From positions 1-64,000 of the forward strand of contig VZTG01003216.1 of the NCBI GenBank assembly GCA_013397845.1: 64,000 nucleotides of DNA, written 5' to 3'. A model generated the notes under the pieces. The model was not told the origin of the DNA. It worked only from the letters and a program-made list of their open reading frames with translations, and made no database searches. Shown here in pieces: positions 48,332-61,423 of the stretch. This DNA comes from Melanocharis versteri (lineage: Eukaryota > Chordata > Aves > Passeriformes > Melanocharitidae). Positions within the stretch are counted from its first letter, which is position 1. Every line of letters starts with the position of its first letter. Both the position numbers and the translations under genes were made by a program.

Positions 48332-48420
48332 AGAGGAAGATGTCACTGCCCATGGCAGGGGGTTGGAACTGGATGATCTTCAAGGTCTATTCCAACCCAA
48401 ATCATTCTATGATTCTATAA
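48332..48420 (+). mobile_element. CR1 tail fragment
   Basis: cactgcccatggcagggggt, then ggatgatcttcaaggtctat and the tail cattctatgattctataa. Confidence 0.9.
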
Positions 48421-49633
48421 TTTTCTGTGCATGTGCAGTCTGAAAGATATTTGGGATAACATTTGTCACAAACCAGCTTTGCAAAAAAAATATATTCCTC
48501 CTTCCCTTTCACAGGCCTTCAGCAAGCAGTTTTCAAGGCTTTGCTCTGAAACACTAAGATCCTTCTGCTACTGCAGAAAATGGCTTTAATTACAGTGAAT
48601 ATCTTTGTCAGGTAATGCTGTAGTTCCCTTCTTGTAACATGTCTTACCACATCCCAACAGCTGATATAATTTGGCACAGCTCCATGTTGTACTACAGAGT
48701 ACTGTTGATTTACACTAGCTGGCAAAATACATCTGATTTATTCCCATAAACACTATTATTTCAGAATCTTACACTATTACACTTGATGGAAGCAGCCAAG
48801 ATATCTTGAAGAGTATCATGTTGGTGGCCTTGTAGCATTTATTAATTTGAAAAAAAAAATCTATGATTTAATAAAACAGTTTGGACTTAATGCTATTTCC
48901 AAATATGAGGGTTTAGACCCTGTATACATCTGGCTGGCTTTGTATTTTTTGATTAATTTCCCCTATCCATACCCCCTTCCAGTTTTATATCATTTAGGTT
49001 TCTCCGTAAGGTAGGCAAATGCCATTAATTATAAAAAACTCCCATCTGCTTGTGTATTTTATTCTAAAAAAATAGAAAGTATCTTAATTATACTAAAGCA
49101 GGCAGCCGATGATATTTCGCATGCAGCTAGAAAAGCCCGTGGTGAGGGGAAGGGGAGTGAGGGAAGATGAAAAAAATCTGAATACAATTAGCAGTGTCTC
49201 TGTCAGGAAAGTGATAAAAGAGTCCCTGAGGGACCATCCATTTTCCTGCCAGAAAACAGACCCCTGTAGACAACCATTATTATCCTCCAAGTGAGACAGA
49301 CTTGTGTTGCCTAGCTCTGGGCTACCTGTTTGGGAAGGTGCTGGGAGGAGGCTCTGGAGGTACTTGGGAATATAGGGAACAAGAGGAAAATTCAGGCCTG
49401 GGATTGATTGTTGTTAGACCTCCAACCCGTGACAAAGGATTTCCCTTTACCTGCATCAGACAGAGGGTTGTGAAACACCATTGTTTTGCTCCCTAGAGCA
49501 GACTGGAGCTATCACAGGCATGACTTTTTCCTCTGCAAGGGAGACGGAGTAGAAAACGAGATTTGGGAGAGGAGGAGAAAGAACAGGAAACTTAAAATCC
49601 ACCTGAGATTAATGACTTCAACATGTACAACAT

Positions 49634-49653
49634 GTTTTGTTTTGTTTTGTTTT
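49634..49653 (+). repeat. GTTTT repeat
   Basis: About four copies of TTTTG in a row. Confidence 0.85.
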
Positions 49654-50688
49654 CCTCTCAGGACCAGTTTCATCAGTCACACAGTTTGATTAAATATCTC
49701 AGCAGAGCTATGGTTTATTCATCTAAAGCACAAATTACCCTCTGTTCTTGGAAGCAGCATTAGCTGTGTTTTCTAATTGTGAGAGCAACAGTAACAATAA
49801 AAATAGTAACAATAGCATACATTGTGGATTGTTTTTACTTCCTCTTTTGTTAAGAATAAGTGGACAGTATTTTGTCTGTATTGTAAATGAAATGAGATTT
49901 AAATTTTAAAAATCCTTTCTTGGCTGTGTGGAAAGTTTTCTTTTCTTTGCTCTTTTAAGTGGAATTTTTCAAGGTATTTACCAGAACCACAATGGCTTGG
50001 AATTTCTTTTAAGGCAGAAGAGGTTATCATGTAATTGCACAACTGCAGGAGCTGGGATGTAAAGGGACATGCTGCCAGGACTACAGAGCTTAGGAGAAAG
50101 CCACCAGATCCATAACACAGCGCCAGAACTTTTGTGCTGCTGTCGATGTAAGGACGAGCTTCAGACCTAAAAATTTTCGTTGGTTGACTTACTCTGTGTA
50201 GTCTACCCACTCTCATGACACAGCAACAACTCGAACAGGGATGGCTCATGCACCTAAGGCTAAAAGTGCATATAAGTGTTTTCCTGAATTAGGGCCAAAG
50301 CCCTGAAAACCTTAGATAATCGAATCTTATAAATGCCAATTATCAATATCTCAGATCTCTGTAAGTGGTAACTGCTGACAAACAGGCTTTTTAAAATAGA
50401 GACCCATGTTTCTTTCAGATTTTCTAATTTGCTTAGTCCGGGATGAGGTCTGGAGTGCTGCTCAGTGGTGATGATGAACTGGAGTGAAGGTGGAACTATA
50501 AAAATAAATCCAGGTAAAGCTGGGTGCTCACAATCCTGTGTTTGTCTGAAGCTCTAGGGTGTGTGACAGCCCAATTTCAACATCCTTGAGGATTGGCTGC
50601 TTTCTCAAAATTCATGCTGTATTTCAGAGGAAAGAGGGATTTAAGAACCATTATTCTAAGGGGCATCCTTCCTTTTCCATTGTTTCTC

Positions 50689-50739
50689 ATCCTAAATTTC
50701 AAATTTAGAATTATCCTAAAATAGTTTGAAATTTAGGAT
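50689..50739. repeat. Perfect 15-bp inverted repeat
   Basis: The arms ATCCTAAATTTCAAA (50689-50703) and its exact reverse complement (50725-50739) flank a 21-base spacer. The spacer itself contains TCCTAAA, a partial third copy of the motif. Confidence 0.85.
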
Positions 50740-50826
50740 AAGATGCTATAATCTGTGTCATTATGAAAGCTATTAATAGCAGCAACTGTGTCATCAAAGG
50801 AAACCAACTGGTAGGCATATCTCAAA

Positions 50827-51000
50827 TCATAGAATGGTTTGGGTAGGAAGGGACCTTAAAGCTCATCTCATTCCAAACCCCTGCCATGGCCAGGAACACC
50901 TTCCACTAGAACAGGTTGCTCCAAGCCCATCCAACCTGGCCTTGAACACTTCCAAGTATGGGGCAACCACAGCTTCTCTGGGCAACTTATGCCAGTGTCA
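50827..51000 (-). mobile_element. CR1 LINE 3' fragment, minus strand
   Basis: Reverse-complement CR1: atcatagaatggtttgggta, ggaacaccttccactagaac, acagcttctctgggcaactt. Confidence 0.92.
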
Positions 51001-54000
51001 GTCAAATACTCCCAGGTCAGTGAGGTCCATCGTTCACAGGGGGATCCCAATCTTTCTCTGCTGCCTGCAGACACTGAAAACATACACCACCAGCAGCTAC
51101 TTTCCACTCAAGATGCAATTATTTTTACAAAGTGCTGTACATGTTGACCAGGGTCAGGCTTGGGCGGGAAAACTGTTTTCTTTTCTAAACTTCTGTTCTT
51201 CCCAGGGCTGCTCTCCTCATGTGGCTCAGACAGATTAAAACCCCATCTCAGTGCTCACCTCTGCAGGTGCTCCCTTCCTTGCTGCCAGCAGCATGTGAGC
51301 TGTGGGGGGTGTGAGCTGGAAGTACCTTTGCTTTTGGGGGAAGTGGGAGCTGACAGCAAGCAACTCCCTGTGCATCTACACTTGAGAAGCACTTCTTGGG
51401 TATGACATAAAATTGTTGAGATGACACCTCCAAAGAATGGCCTGATTTAAGACAGCAATAACTCCCTGACTCCCACACAAAACTGTTCCTCCACTGGATG
51501 GAAGGAAAGCAGTTTGCAGTGAAGCATCTGGTGCCATGTGAGGCACTTCAGAGTGACTTTGTCCTCGTGAGACTTCTCTGCCCACCAAGGCTGGAAGAGG
51601 AACATCCAGGGGACACCCATGGACATTTCAAGTAGTACTGATGTTCAAGCAATTCGGTTGCACCCCTGCATCTGATGATTCAAGGACTTGAGGACAATAT
51701 CTTCCCTTCACAGCACTGGTCCCAAAGGCTCTTCCAGGTCTACCATGGACCAACAAACTTGATGACATGCAAAAATTAGCTGAGCAAAGCCATCAGGCTC
51801 ATTCTGCCTCATAAGTGCCACTGACACACATAGTCCAGGTCTGACCTCCAGATCTTACAGCCTCAAATCACCAAGAGGGGCTTCTGAGTTAAACAGGACC
51901 TTAGTATAGAGTCTCAAGTTGTTGAATGAACTGCCCCAGCAGGAATTCATCAGGCAGGTTTTGGAGCAAGCTGTTCTCAGCTCTCTGCAATAAAGATATT
52001 TTCAGAGTGCAGAAGCCTGGCATGCCTCCAAAGAGGGGATTGGGATAAGATGAATTATGTCTATTGGGAGTTAGCGTGACCCTTTTCATGTAGATATCCA
52101 TTGAGCAGATGTTGGAAGTCAGGTGGGGCTTATCCTTGGCCTGATGCTTGTCATAGGGGTCCTTTTGTTTTGATGTTTGGTTTTGTTATAAACCAAGCTA
52201 ATTAGTTATTAAGTGTAGCTGGACTATTAGCATCAAAGAACGAGCCTATATAACTCCTATGCCCAAAATGATTACAGCTGGTATCTATTATGTTACATAA
52301 ATTGCTAAAAGACACTTCCAAATAAAACAATGAAACTCAATGAATTAAATCAAATATTGTAAACATGTGAATGTAGCTGGTTAGACTTACTTTTTCCTTT
52401 TCTCTCCATTAGAGGCAACATTTTCATCTTAGGATTTGCACAGAATTCTAAGGAAACTAAAAAAGTTACTTTTCATGGAGTTTGTAAAGAAAATCAAACC
52501 ATTTGTTTGCACACTGTCCACTTCACAGTTGCAATCAAATGCCAGACTCAAGCCCCCTGAACTTGACTTGTATTGTTAATTGCACTGGTACAAACTAACT
52601 TTTTTTTTTCCCCAACTATTAAGGAGGATATTCCAGATAATAAAGCATAAACAAAGAAACCTCAAAGAACAAAATGAATGCCATACAATGACTGTGTTTT
52701 ACATGAACACTGAATTGCTGGCAGAGGATTTCTCCTTGCAAAATATCTTCCATTACTCTATATCATCTGGTTAATAGCATAAGTGCCCTAGCTTACCTTC
52801 AGGAGACTTAGATAAGCTGAGAGATCTTCTTGCATAGAAAGACACTGACCATTCTTTCATCATGCTTTTTCTCCTCAAAATGATCTTGGCCAGTCTAATG
52901 AGATTGACCTGCTTTCTTTTTGTTATTTTGCTGGTGTTTCTGAACATTTCTGTCAGTGGTGTGTGCACTGGATGAAATACACGAGAATAAAGGAACCATG
53001 AAGAATCATTATATACTCCAAAGGCAAAAAAACCCCACTGCTGTCAGGAGAAAGATACTCCAAAGTGCCTTTTAAACACTTAAATTCAGTAGTGAGAATT
53101 GAGTCCCATGATGCTTTTTTTTGTCCTGGTTTAATCCAGAACAAGTGTTCCTTCCCAGTTTTACAACTAATACAGATGTATAAATAGTCTAGATAGAAAG
53201 GAATTTGGTATGGAAATTCACCAACATTTCTATTAAATAATACTCATACTCTCTTTTAGCACAACCAAATGTTACTCCACAGACGTTGAATCCCATCCAT
53301 TTTCTCCTTCTGCACCACATCCCACATATTTTCAGGTGCTCTCATGCAGAGAAGAGAGCATCATCTTGGAGACCCCACACGTGTGCTAACCCGGAACTGT
53401 CTCTATGATGGATGGGGGCAAGGAATGGATGAACTGGCTGTACTTCCTCTGCCATTCTACACTTTAGCCCAGGCTGGAGTAGGAACATATGATTTGTGTT
53501 TTAGTTGGTTTGCTTCTGAGATCTGGCCAACCTCACCCAGTTCTGGGTTACAATTGAACCCAGGACTGGTTCTGCTGGGTTTTATGTTAAGGGGCTTTTC
53601 TCTGTTCTAGCTGACGGTAGGTAATGGAGTTATGTTAGAAATACAGTGGAGGTGGGTTTTGTATTTATCATCGCCCTGTAACTATGACTGATACAAAAAA
53701 AGATTAAAGCAATAAAGCCCAAAATAGAACATCATCTTGCAGGTTTTGGGGTTTTTTTAAGGTGCAAGTTTTCAACTAGGATTTGCCTTGACAGGATAAA
53801 GTACATTTTCAAGCTCAGCTTCTTAATGGGCTACCTCTGCTTAATGTAATTTTGCATCTGAACTGTGTGTCTTGTCAGATGCAGGCACAGTCAGAGCTGC
53901 ATTCAGCAGTACTCACTTTCCCTGGAATCAGATAAACTCAGCCCAATAAATTAGTTTTACTGCTCTCTGTATCACCCTGTTATCATTGTGAGTTATTTAG

Positions 54001-54436
54001 TCTGGGCTTCCCAAACTTTCCCATTCTTTCACAATGAAAGGAACTGAACTCCCAAAATACATAAATAAATTTATCTCACTTTTTCTTTCTGTCTTTCCTT
54101 ATTTTCTTTCCTTTTCTTTCTTCTGCTCTCTCTTGCTTTTCCTGGTTTTTTTTCTCCTTGCATTCTCTTTCTTTCCATCAAATGGCTATATAAAGTAATT
54201 CACAGTCACACTTCTATAAAGTCTAGCTTTCTGCTCAAAGAGAAGCTATTTAATTAGGCAAGTGTGACCTGCCTCTCAGCTGGTGTAGATCAGAAGCAAT
54301 GATTTATACCAGCTGAACACAAGAATTCTGTTACTTGGTAGCAGATTTTTGAGGGCCTGTCTTGTAAAATGCATTCGACTGTGTATTATATTAGCTGGAA
54401 GAACATTTTGTGAAAATACAATTGTATTTTATGCCC

Positions 54437-54452
54437 TTTTTTTTTTTTTTTT
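54437..54452 (+). repeat. Poly-T run (16)
   Basis: An uninterrupted run of 16 T, possibly the A-tail remnant of an old retroposed sequence on the minus strand. No such element is recognisable beside it. Confidence 0.85.
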
Positions 54453-54782
54453 GTTCTTTCCCCCTATCCTTTATGTTCCCACATTGTTTGCATGATTAAA
54501 AAAGTGGAAAGATGAACCTGTCTTTGCAGAACAGATGGAAGCTGGGTGATAATGGCCGGAGCTCCCTCCTGCATTATCGCCAAGCTGAGGTGCTGAATAT
54601 CCCATACAAGGCATTGACAGCTGGAAGGCCCCTGGAGCCCACAGTGCTTTACAGGGATCTAAGGGGCCTCCAGAGGCATCTGGAACTGTGATGGATGCAG
54701 CCCACAGGCTGGATACTCAGGTGGTAAGAACGTGGAAATAGGTGTCCAAATAGCATATGAAAGAATGGGAAGGACGGTACAG

Positions 54783-54829
54783 TATGAAGGAAAATAGAAC
54801 ACGGCATTCGGGGTATTTAATTTTCTCAC
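54783..54829 (+). repeat. 47-bp direct repeat, copy 1
   Basis: tatgaaggaaaatagaacac ... tttaattttctcac. It matches 55873-55919 at 44 of 47 positions, and the flanks do not match. Confidence 0.9.
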
Positions 54830-55872
54830 AAAACGGATGGATCAGTCCCTAGGACAAATGAATTCAAGGAGTGAGAATCAATATATGTACCTCTGATTAG
54901 GAGCATCTGAGAACCCATGAGAATTTTCTGCTCCTCTCTTAGTGTAAGCTTAGGCCTGGCAGAGAGTTAGGAAAGTAGTGAACTCTTGGGAGTGGCAATA
55001 TCCTAATCTCCCTGCAAACTTGGCCAGAGTTTGCCTCTCAGAGCCGGGAGTTGTAGGAAAGGTGGCAAGTTCTGGTAAGTTAGAAGAACTGCATTTTGGA
55101 CCGTAATTTGCTAAGGATATGAGTTTTTTTAAACATTCTTCTTCCACCTTCATGAATATGGAATGTTTGTCCAACCTCCGTCCTTTCAGATGCTGCCTTT
55201 TATCCATGTCCAGTTCCAGCGAACTTTGGCAGTGAGTTGAGGTTTCAAGAACATCCAAGGTGGACAATATCCTATCTGCCTAGACATGCTAGCTCTGTTA
55301 TTGAGCTAGTTCATTCTGGATTCCCTTTAGAAGCAGTGTTTAGAAATTGGTATCAGGGACATGTTTCATCCTTGTGTAAAATAGTCCAGATCTTCTCTGA
55401 TTAAAGTAGCACACTGCCAGAGAAGTTCAGCATTAGTCTACTAAATGGTCAATTATATTTGGGATACTTAGAAGAAAAAAACAAAGTAATTGTATTCCTT
55501 GTGGAGCTAGGTGAATTAATTTTCTTATTTGAGTTAATTTAGTGATAATAATCCCAAACCCTTGAACCTGATAAACGCAAGTAATTCTGGCTAAGTCACC
55601 TTTGAAACATGCTAAATGTATGGGCATAGAAAGTCAAAGAAAGGCATTTCTCTGAAACACCAATTAATTTTCCTGCTGTCCTTTGTGCTTGGTTAAAACC
55701 AGGACTTCAAAAGAGTGTGCTTGAGAGTGGAAAACCACAATATCCTCTAAATATGGTGTCCCAGCTACAGCTGAACTTTCTGTTTGGACTTTGACCAAGC
55801 TTCTGGGCTTAAATCCCAGCTCTGGAGCTACCAGATGTACCACATTATTCTCACTTGCAGAAACCCCATCAA

Positions 55873-55919
55873 TATGAAGGAAAATAGGACATGGCATTTG
55901 GGGTATTTAATTTTCTCAC
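55873..55919 (+). repeat. 47-bp direct repeat, copy 2
   Basis: It has the same start and end as copy 1 with three transition-type differences, two of them C versus T at CpG positions. Confidence 0.9.
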
Positions 55920-58347
55920 GAGACTGTTTCTACCAAAACAGGTCTGTTGGTCATGGAAAGTGTGAGGTACTAATGGGACACTGTGTTCCTGTCACGGGTG
56001 CCATGTTCCTTTGGGTACCCATCCCAGCTTCTATTGTACTTGCTTTTAAAATTCTCTGGATCAGAGAAAGGGGGAAAGGTCTACTGGAGACACAGCCCTG
56101 AGAGCAGATGGAGCAAGGCCAGATGGACATGCCTAAATGAGGACCACTGGCATCTCAGTAGCCTGAAGTGTTTCACAGGAGAATGTCCCAGTCCAGCCAA
56201 CAGGCACTGCCAAAGAGAGAGACACGTGCTGGAAATCACACTTCTTTTTTAAACTCCAGTGCCTGTGCACAGCCCCAAGATACCTGCATCTTTGGCTGCC
56301 TTTGATTAGTAAACAAACCTGACTGGATCCTGTTCACTGGTTGCCCATGGCGAGTGGCACAGCAGAACTTGCAACCAAATGGGTTTTATCACCCAAACAG
56401 ATTACTTCACCCCTACTGAGTTTTGTCAATGATCCTTGACCTTTGCTAGTATGACCATGCTTGAATGTTTTCTGGGACTCACTAGTACTCAGCCACAATG
56501 GGGAGTAAGTCAAGATTTAAGCAGTCTATGTGGTCATGGAACAGAGCTGGAGACATTGCTCTGGCTCTAGCTGACTCATTAATACAGACATAGCCTTGGA
56601 AGCTTAAAGCATTTTGCAACCCTTTGATTTCCCTTTCCTGAAATTGTACATTCTCCCCTTGGGCTCCTGTCACCTTCTTATATCCCAACAGATGTTGGCC
56701 AAAGAGCTAACTACTTCATGTGTCCCGAACCTGTCTCCCAACAGCTTTATTTGTTGTTCCTCAGTCCTCCTTCTACAAGAGAAGGTTCTTGAACTGAAAC
56801 AGATACCTCTTCATCCCTCCTGGATGTCCTTCCCAGACATCCTCTCATTTTCACATAGCTATCACCCTTATAATCCTCAAGGATGCATAACAGAGGTAGA
56901 AGAGGGCTATCTTGCTATAGATGTGGCCTTAAGTCAAGCAACACACAGGTTGCAGGTCTCTCCTTTTATCTCTCCTCAGGGAATATCTGCACCTCTATTG
57001 TGCTTGTTCCTCCGCTATGAAATCCCTTTATATGCTGTTCAGAGAGGAGTGCGCAACGAGGACCAGGGATGGATCACAAAATGCTTCAGAAGTGGTTAGC
57101 TTCCTTGTCTCTGCAGCTCAGCTAACTTTGAAAGCTGTGGTTTCGAGAAGAGACTCCTCAGAGTTTCATTGCATGAGGATCACCTGGGCCACAGAGGTCT
57201 GTGCCTCAGGTGAAGGTCTTAGCCCCACCCCTGAGTGCATGGAGAAGTTCAGGTTCCACAAGAAGAAGTCTGCAGGGAAAGTAGAGGCCTATCTGTCTTG
57301 AGAAACTAGGCAGGAGGCAGGTGAATCAGTCCACAAGACCTTCATGGCACCACCAAACCTTGCCAGTTTCCAGCACCCTCCATTCCTGCTACATGGATAG
57401 GAGAGTGAGGAGTTGAGCTCCTCAGGCGTCTGGGGAAATGAAAAACCAACTGGCTTTTCTGGCTTCACATCAAAACAGAAAACAGATGGGATCTTTGTAG
57501 TGTGGTTTTGTTCCTCACTGGCAAGCAGATGTTGTAACCTTTTCTAGAGTGGGTTGGAGAAATGGGCCCTCTTCTCTAAGAGCTGGCCAAGCTCCCTGCC
57601 AGGAGAAGGAATATTAAAAGATACAGACCTCTTCTTAGCCCAGTTCACAGCTTGCACACTGCCTGGCCTGCAAAGAGAGTGCAAGAGAGTGTGTGAGGGG
57701 GCACTGACACCCACTTCATCACTGCTTTGCATCCCTGGGAAAGGATCTGCAAAGGGAATCAGGAGTGTCAGTTGGCTCAAGGCAGAGTTCCTTGCGCAGC
57801 CTGTGTGGGGTTTTGCTAAGCGTATGTAGTTGATTGTGACCTGGTTGTAGAAATGAGTGGGAAGTCTGGGTCCTTCGTGTGCACAAAAAGGTAGGTAGTA
57901 AGTTTAAGGGTGGTCTGGAAGGCAGAGGATTGAGAACCCTGGAGGAAACTAAGTGGAACAATCAAAGAAAGAAGGGAATAAAGTCACTGATTGCTTCTCA
58001 AGGCTGCATTTTAAAATGTCACCTGATTGGTTTCCAAGCCAGAAAGATTTCAGGTCCAGTGGGTTTCCAGTAACTATGGTAAAATAAGGAGAAGCATTGA
58101 AAAGAATTTGTAAACTTCGTACTTCTTTCCCAGTTTTTTAATTTTAATGAAAAGGACTTTTTTCCTTCCTGGCTTAAAATCAGACTTGGGAGTGAAAACC
58201 TGTCTATGTTCACCAAAAGAAAAGACCTTTACTCAGAAAGATTTCCAATACTGGATTTGTGACATTGGAGGCTTTTTTTAAGGAAGAAACATTTATATGT
58301 TTTTAATGGTGTGACACACGGTATGTTTCTTGTTGTGGTCTTGTGCA

Positions 58348-58413
58348 GGGCCAGGAGCTGGACTTCAATGATCCTTATGGATCCCTTCCAAGCCAGGATA
58401 TTCTATGATTCTA
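58348..58413 (+). mobile_element. CR1 tail fragment
   Basis: gggccaggagctggacttca, then atgatccttatggatccctt and the tail attctatgattctac. Confidence 0.88.
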
Positions 58414-58865
58414 CATTTTGCAAAACTTCATTTTGTCTTTGCTGATCTATATATCTTATCTTATTTGTGGAAGCAGCCTTTTCACAGGCAAAGTCCTTAA
58501 AGTCACATGTTTTGTGCCCCAGGAACAGACTGAGACATTTACAAGGAAAATATGACTCTGCAACCTCGACCACTTGAAAGATAGCATTGCAAAATGCATG
58601 ACCATTTTCCAGCTGATCTGTGCTCCATCAGCTGGAGCAGTGCAACCACAGGTCAGGGGTTGTTCTGGGTCTGCTCTTCTCCAGCCACAACTACTGTCAG
58701 AGCAGCCCACAAGGCGTGTGTTGGTGAGGTTCTGGAGCCACCATTAAGCCATATCACTGTATCAGATCATGGGCAATTCATTGCAGCATTTTTACCACAC
58801 CACAGAGCGAAGACAACTAGAAAACAAGAAGAGGAATTAGTGGGCATCTCATCTCATGAAAAAGA

Positions 58866-59086
58866 GCGCAAGTTTAGATTAGACATGGAGAAGAAGTTCT
58901 TCCCTGTGAGGGTGGTGAGGCCCTGACACAAGTTGCCCAAAGAAGCTGTGGCTGCTCCATGCCTGGTGGTGCTCAAGGCCAAGCTGGACAGGGCTTGGAG
59001 CAACCTGGTCTAGCAGAAGGTGTTCCTGCCCATGGCAGGGGTGTTGGAAGGTGATTTTTAAGGTCCCTTCTCTGTGATTTTGTGAT
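58866..59086 (+). mobile_element. CR1 LINE 3' fragment
   Basis: gaagttcttccctgtgaggg, aagaagctgtggctgctcca, ttaaggtcccttctctgtga and a short tail gattttgtgat. Confidence 0.92.
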
Positions 59087-60868
59087 AACTAGAGAGCACC
59101 AAGTCCTTATTAGCACTAAAACAAACACTGGAACAGTGTCTTGACCTAAATCACTTGTTAAATAAGTCACAGTCAGGCCTGGTGTTTCTTCCTTCCTAGA
59201 GAAGAAAATACGACTTCATCATGCTAGCAAATATCAGAGAAGGAATTGTGCACTGGGGTCTCAGGGGCATTCAGGAATTCAAAATGTGCAGAGCCAGAGT
59301 CAGGGACAGAATTGCTGGAATAGGGAAAATTGCATAACTCTAGCCTGGCAGCTTGATCCAACTCCTGGAGACACATGCAAACAAAGTGGAGCACCACCAC
59401 TTGTGCAGACCCTGAAACAGAGGGAATCAGCTCTTACGTACTTAGTGTGGAATGGCTTGCAAGGGATTGGGTGAATCCAGCTTAATTTCCATGTGTCTTC
59501 TGATGAAATCTGTATTGAAGTAATTATGATAGCACAGACTTTTCCAGATGTGACAGTAAATGTCTGCAGGCATACATTTTAACAGTCTGCAGGACTGGGA
59601 AAACATTTTATGATCTACGTGTATGAGGCTGTTTAATATCTGACCAAAAAAAATTAATGGTGAAGAGCTGCCTTACAAGCCTTTTTCTGAGTGATAGCTA
59701 GCCAGGCTAATGTGTATTTGGTCATAAAACATCTGGAACATTTGGGGTGTATTAGCCAACTTTTGCATAGTATAAGAAGGAACATGCTGAGAAGATATAA
59801 CTGGTATGTTATGATGTTGTTTAAAACTATTGAGTTACATGGTAAAAAATTTGAGTTTCTTCAGCAAGATGACCTTTGTCAGTGGTATGGATAGGATTTA
59901 CTTGAAAGGCACAGATTATTGATGCAACATTTTCTTATGATATTTCATGTGTGTTTTCCTTTTATCTCCTACCTGCAAGATAGCATTTTTGCTTTCCTAT
60001 CTGCTTGAGGATCATTCAGATATAACAGGAATGAGAAATAGACACCTCCAAGAATGTGGGTCTTCTTTGTTTTAGTGGCAGGAGATCAGTGAATGTTTTC
60101 TCATTGTCTGAGAAGTTCTGAGTCTGATGCTCCCATGTGAAATTACACTTTTTAATTATAGCCTTGTTTAGTAATGGTATGGTCTGCGTGAATGGCCAAT
60201 GGAAAGGGCTATCAGAAGAAATGATGGTCTTATCTTCCGGCGTGTCCTTGTACTTGAAGGTGAACAGTGCTGCTGGTCTTGTGTTTGATGAAGGAGAGCT
60301 GGGCAATCATTAAGTTTCAGATCAAATTTTATAATACAATATGAAGTCCCCAGCAGTTCCCATAAGAAGGTCCTTGCTGCTTCTAAGCCACAGAGGAGTT
60401 GGCTTAAATACCCCTGAACTCATTCCTGGGATTCAGAGAGTATCTTTACTCCTAAGTAAGAGAGGTTCCAGAGTGCAGGCTCAGGTCTTGGAGAACTAGC
60501 TGTCCAAGCGATTTTGCTGTTAGCTACCTCCCAAACCCTGCTCTCAGGCAGAGAAGAGGCGAGGTGTTTGGACACAAGCTATGCTGTGACACTAGGCCTC
60601 AGGGCCAGTGAATCAGCCCCGTTCAGCTCTATTTAGTAGAGTAGTTGTTGCTGATGAGACCATATAACTTTTGGCTCCCTCATGGCCTGTGAAATCCTTC
60701 AATACTGTCCCAGCAAGCTCTGCACCTTCAAATACCCCCACAAGACTTTATGCCACATCTCAGAGCTCATAACACCTACCCTCAATTTCTTGTTATGAAA
60801 ACATTCCTCTGGCAGGCTGCAGCACAGACCACTTAATATTTCAGACACTTTGAACTGAACTTCCCCCC

Positions 60869-61423
60869 TATCACCGTGTGGGTGGTCGATGGAGAAACTG
60901 CTGCTTGTCCCAAGGGGTACCGTTATCTAGGGAACCCCCGGCGGTGCTTCTTGGCAGCTCGCAGGCAGCTCTCTCACCCGTGCGATGGAAACATGCAGCC
61001 ACTCTCACACTGAGCCGGCCAGCTCAGGCGACACTAGAGGTAAATGAGAAAGAGGCGGCCCCCCCGTATGTAGCAGCGAAGTTTATTTTACCTCGATGAT
61101 GTCCAAGATGAGAAGGGAAGGTACTTCTGGTTTAGGATCCACTTATAAAGGGTTACAGGAGGGAGGCAGGGCATACAGGAACAACCAATGGGAATATGGA
61201 GGGGGCTGGATTACATCTTATTAAGGGATACAAGGGAGCATCTGGCTGCTGGCCAATCAGACAGACCGAATCTCCATAGGGTCAGAAGATCAATGGGGGA
61301 GGCCTTTCTCACTGAGATAAGAGTGTATCTTAGCCTTTGGAGCCTGTCCACCAACGGGCTCTGTCTATACCTGGGCTTTTAGGCCCAGCAGCCTCAACAG
61401 CTGCTGGTTCAGGCGACGCAACA
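60869..61423 (-). repeat. Probable solo LTR (approximate edges)
   Basis: Read on the minus strand from 61423 (TGTTGCGTCG...), it shows an inverted CCAAT motif, a TTTATAA TATA-type box (plus 61143-61149) and, about 60 bp on, AATAAA (plus 61082-61087), which is the order U3, R, U5. No internal retroviral sequence adjoins it. The far edge is uncertain: either near 61069 (TGTAGCAGCG on plus) or near 60869, where a C6 run matches the C-run beyond 61423 as a possible target duplication. Confidence 0.5.
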
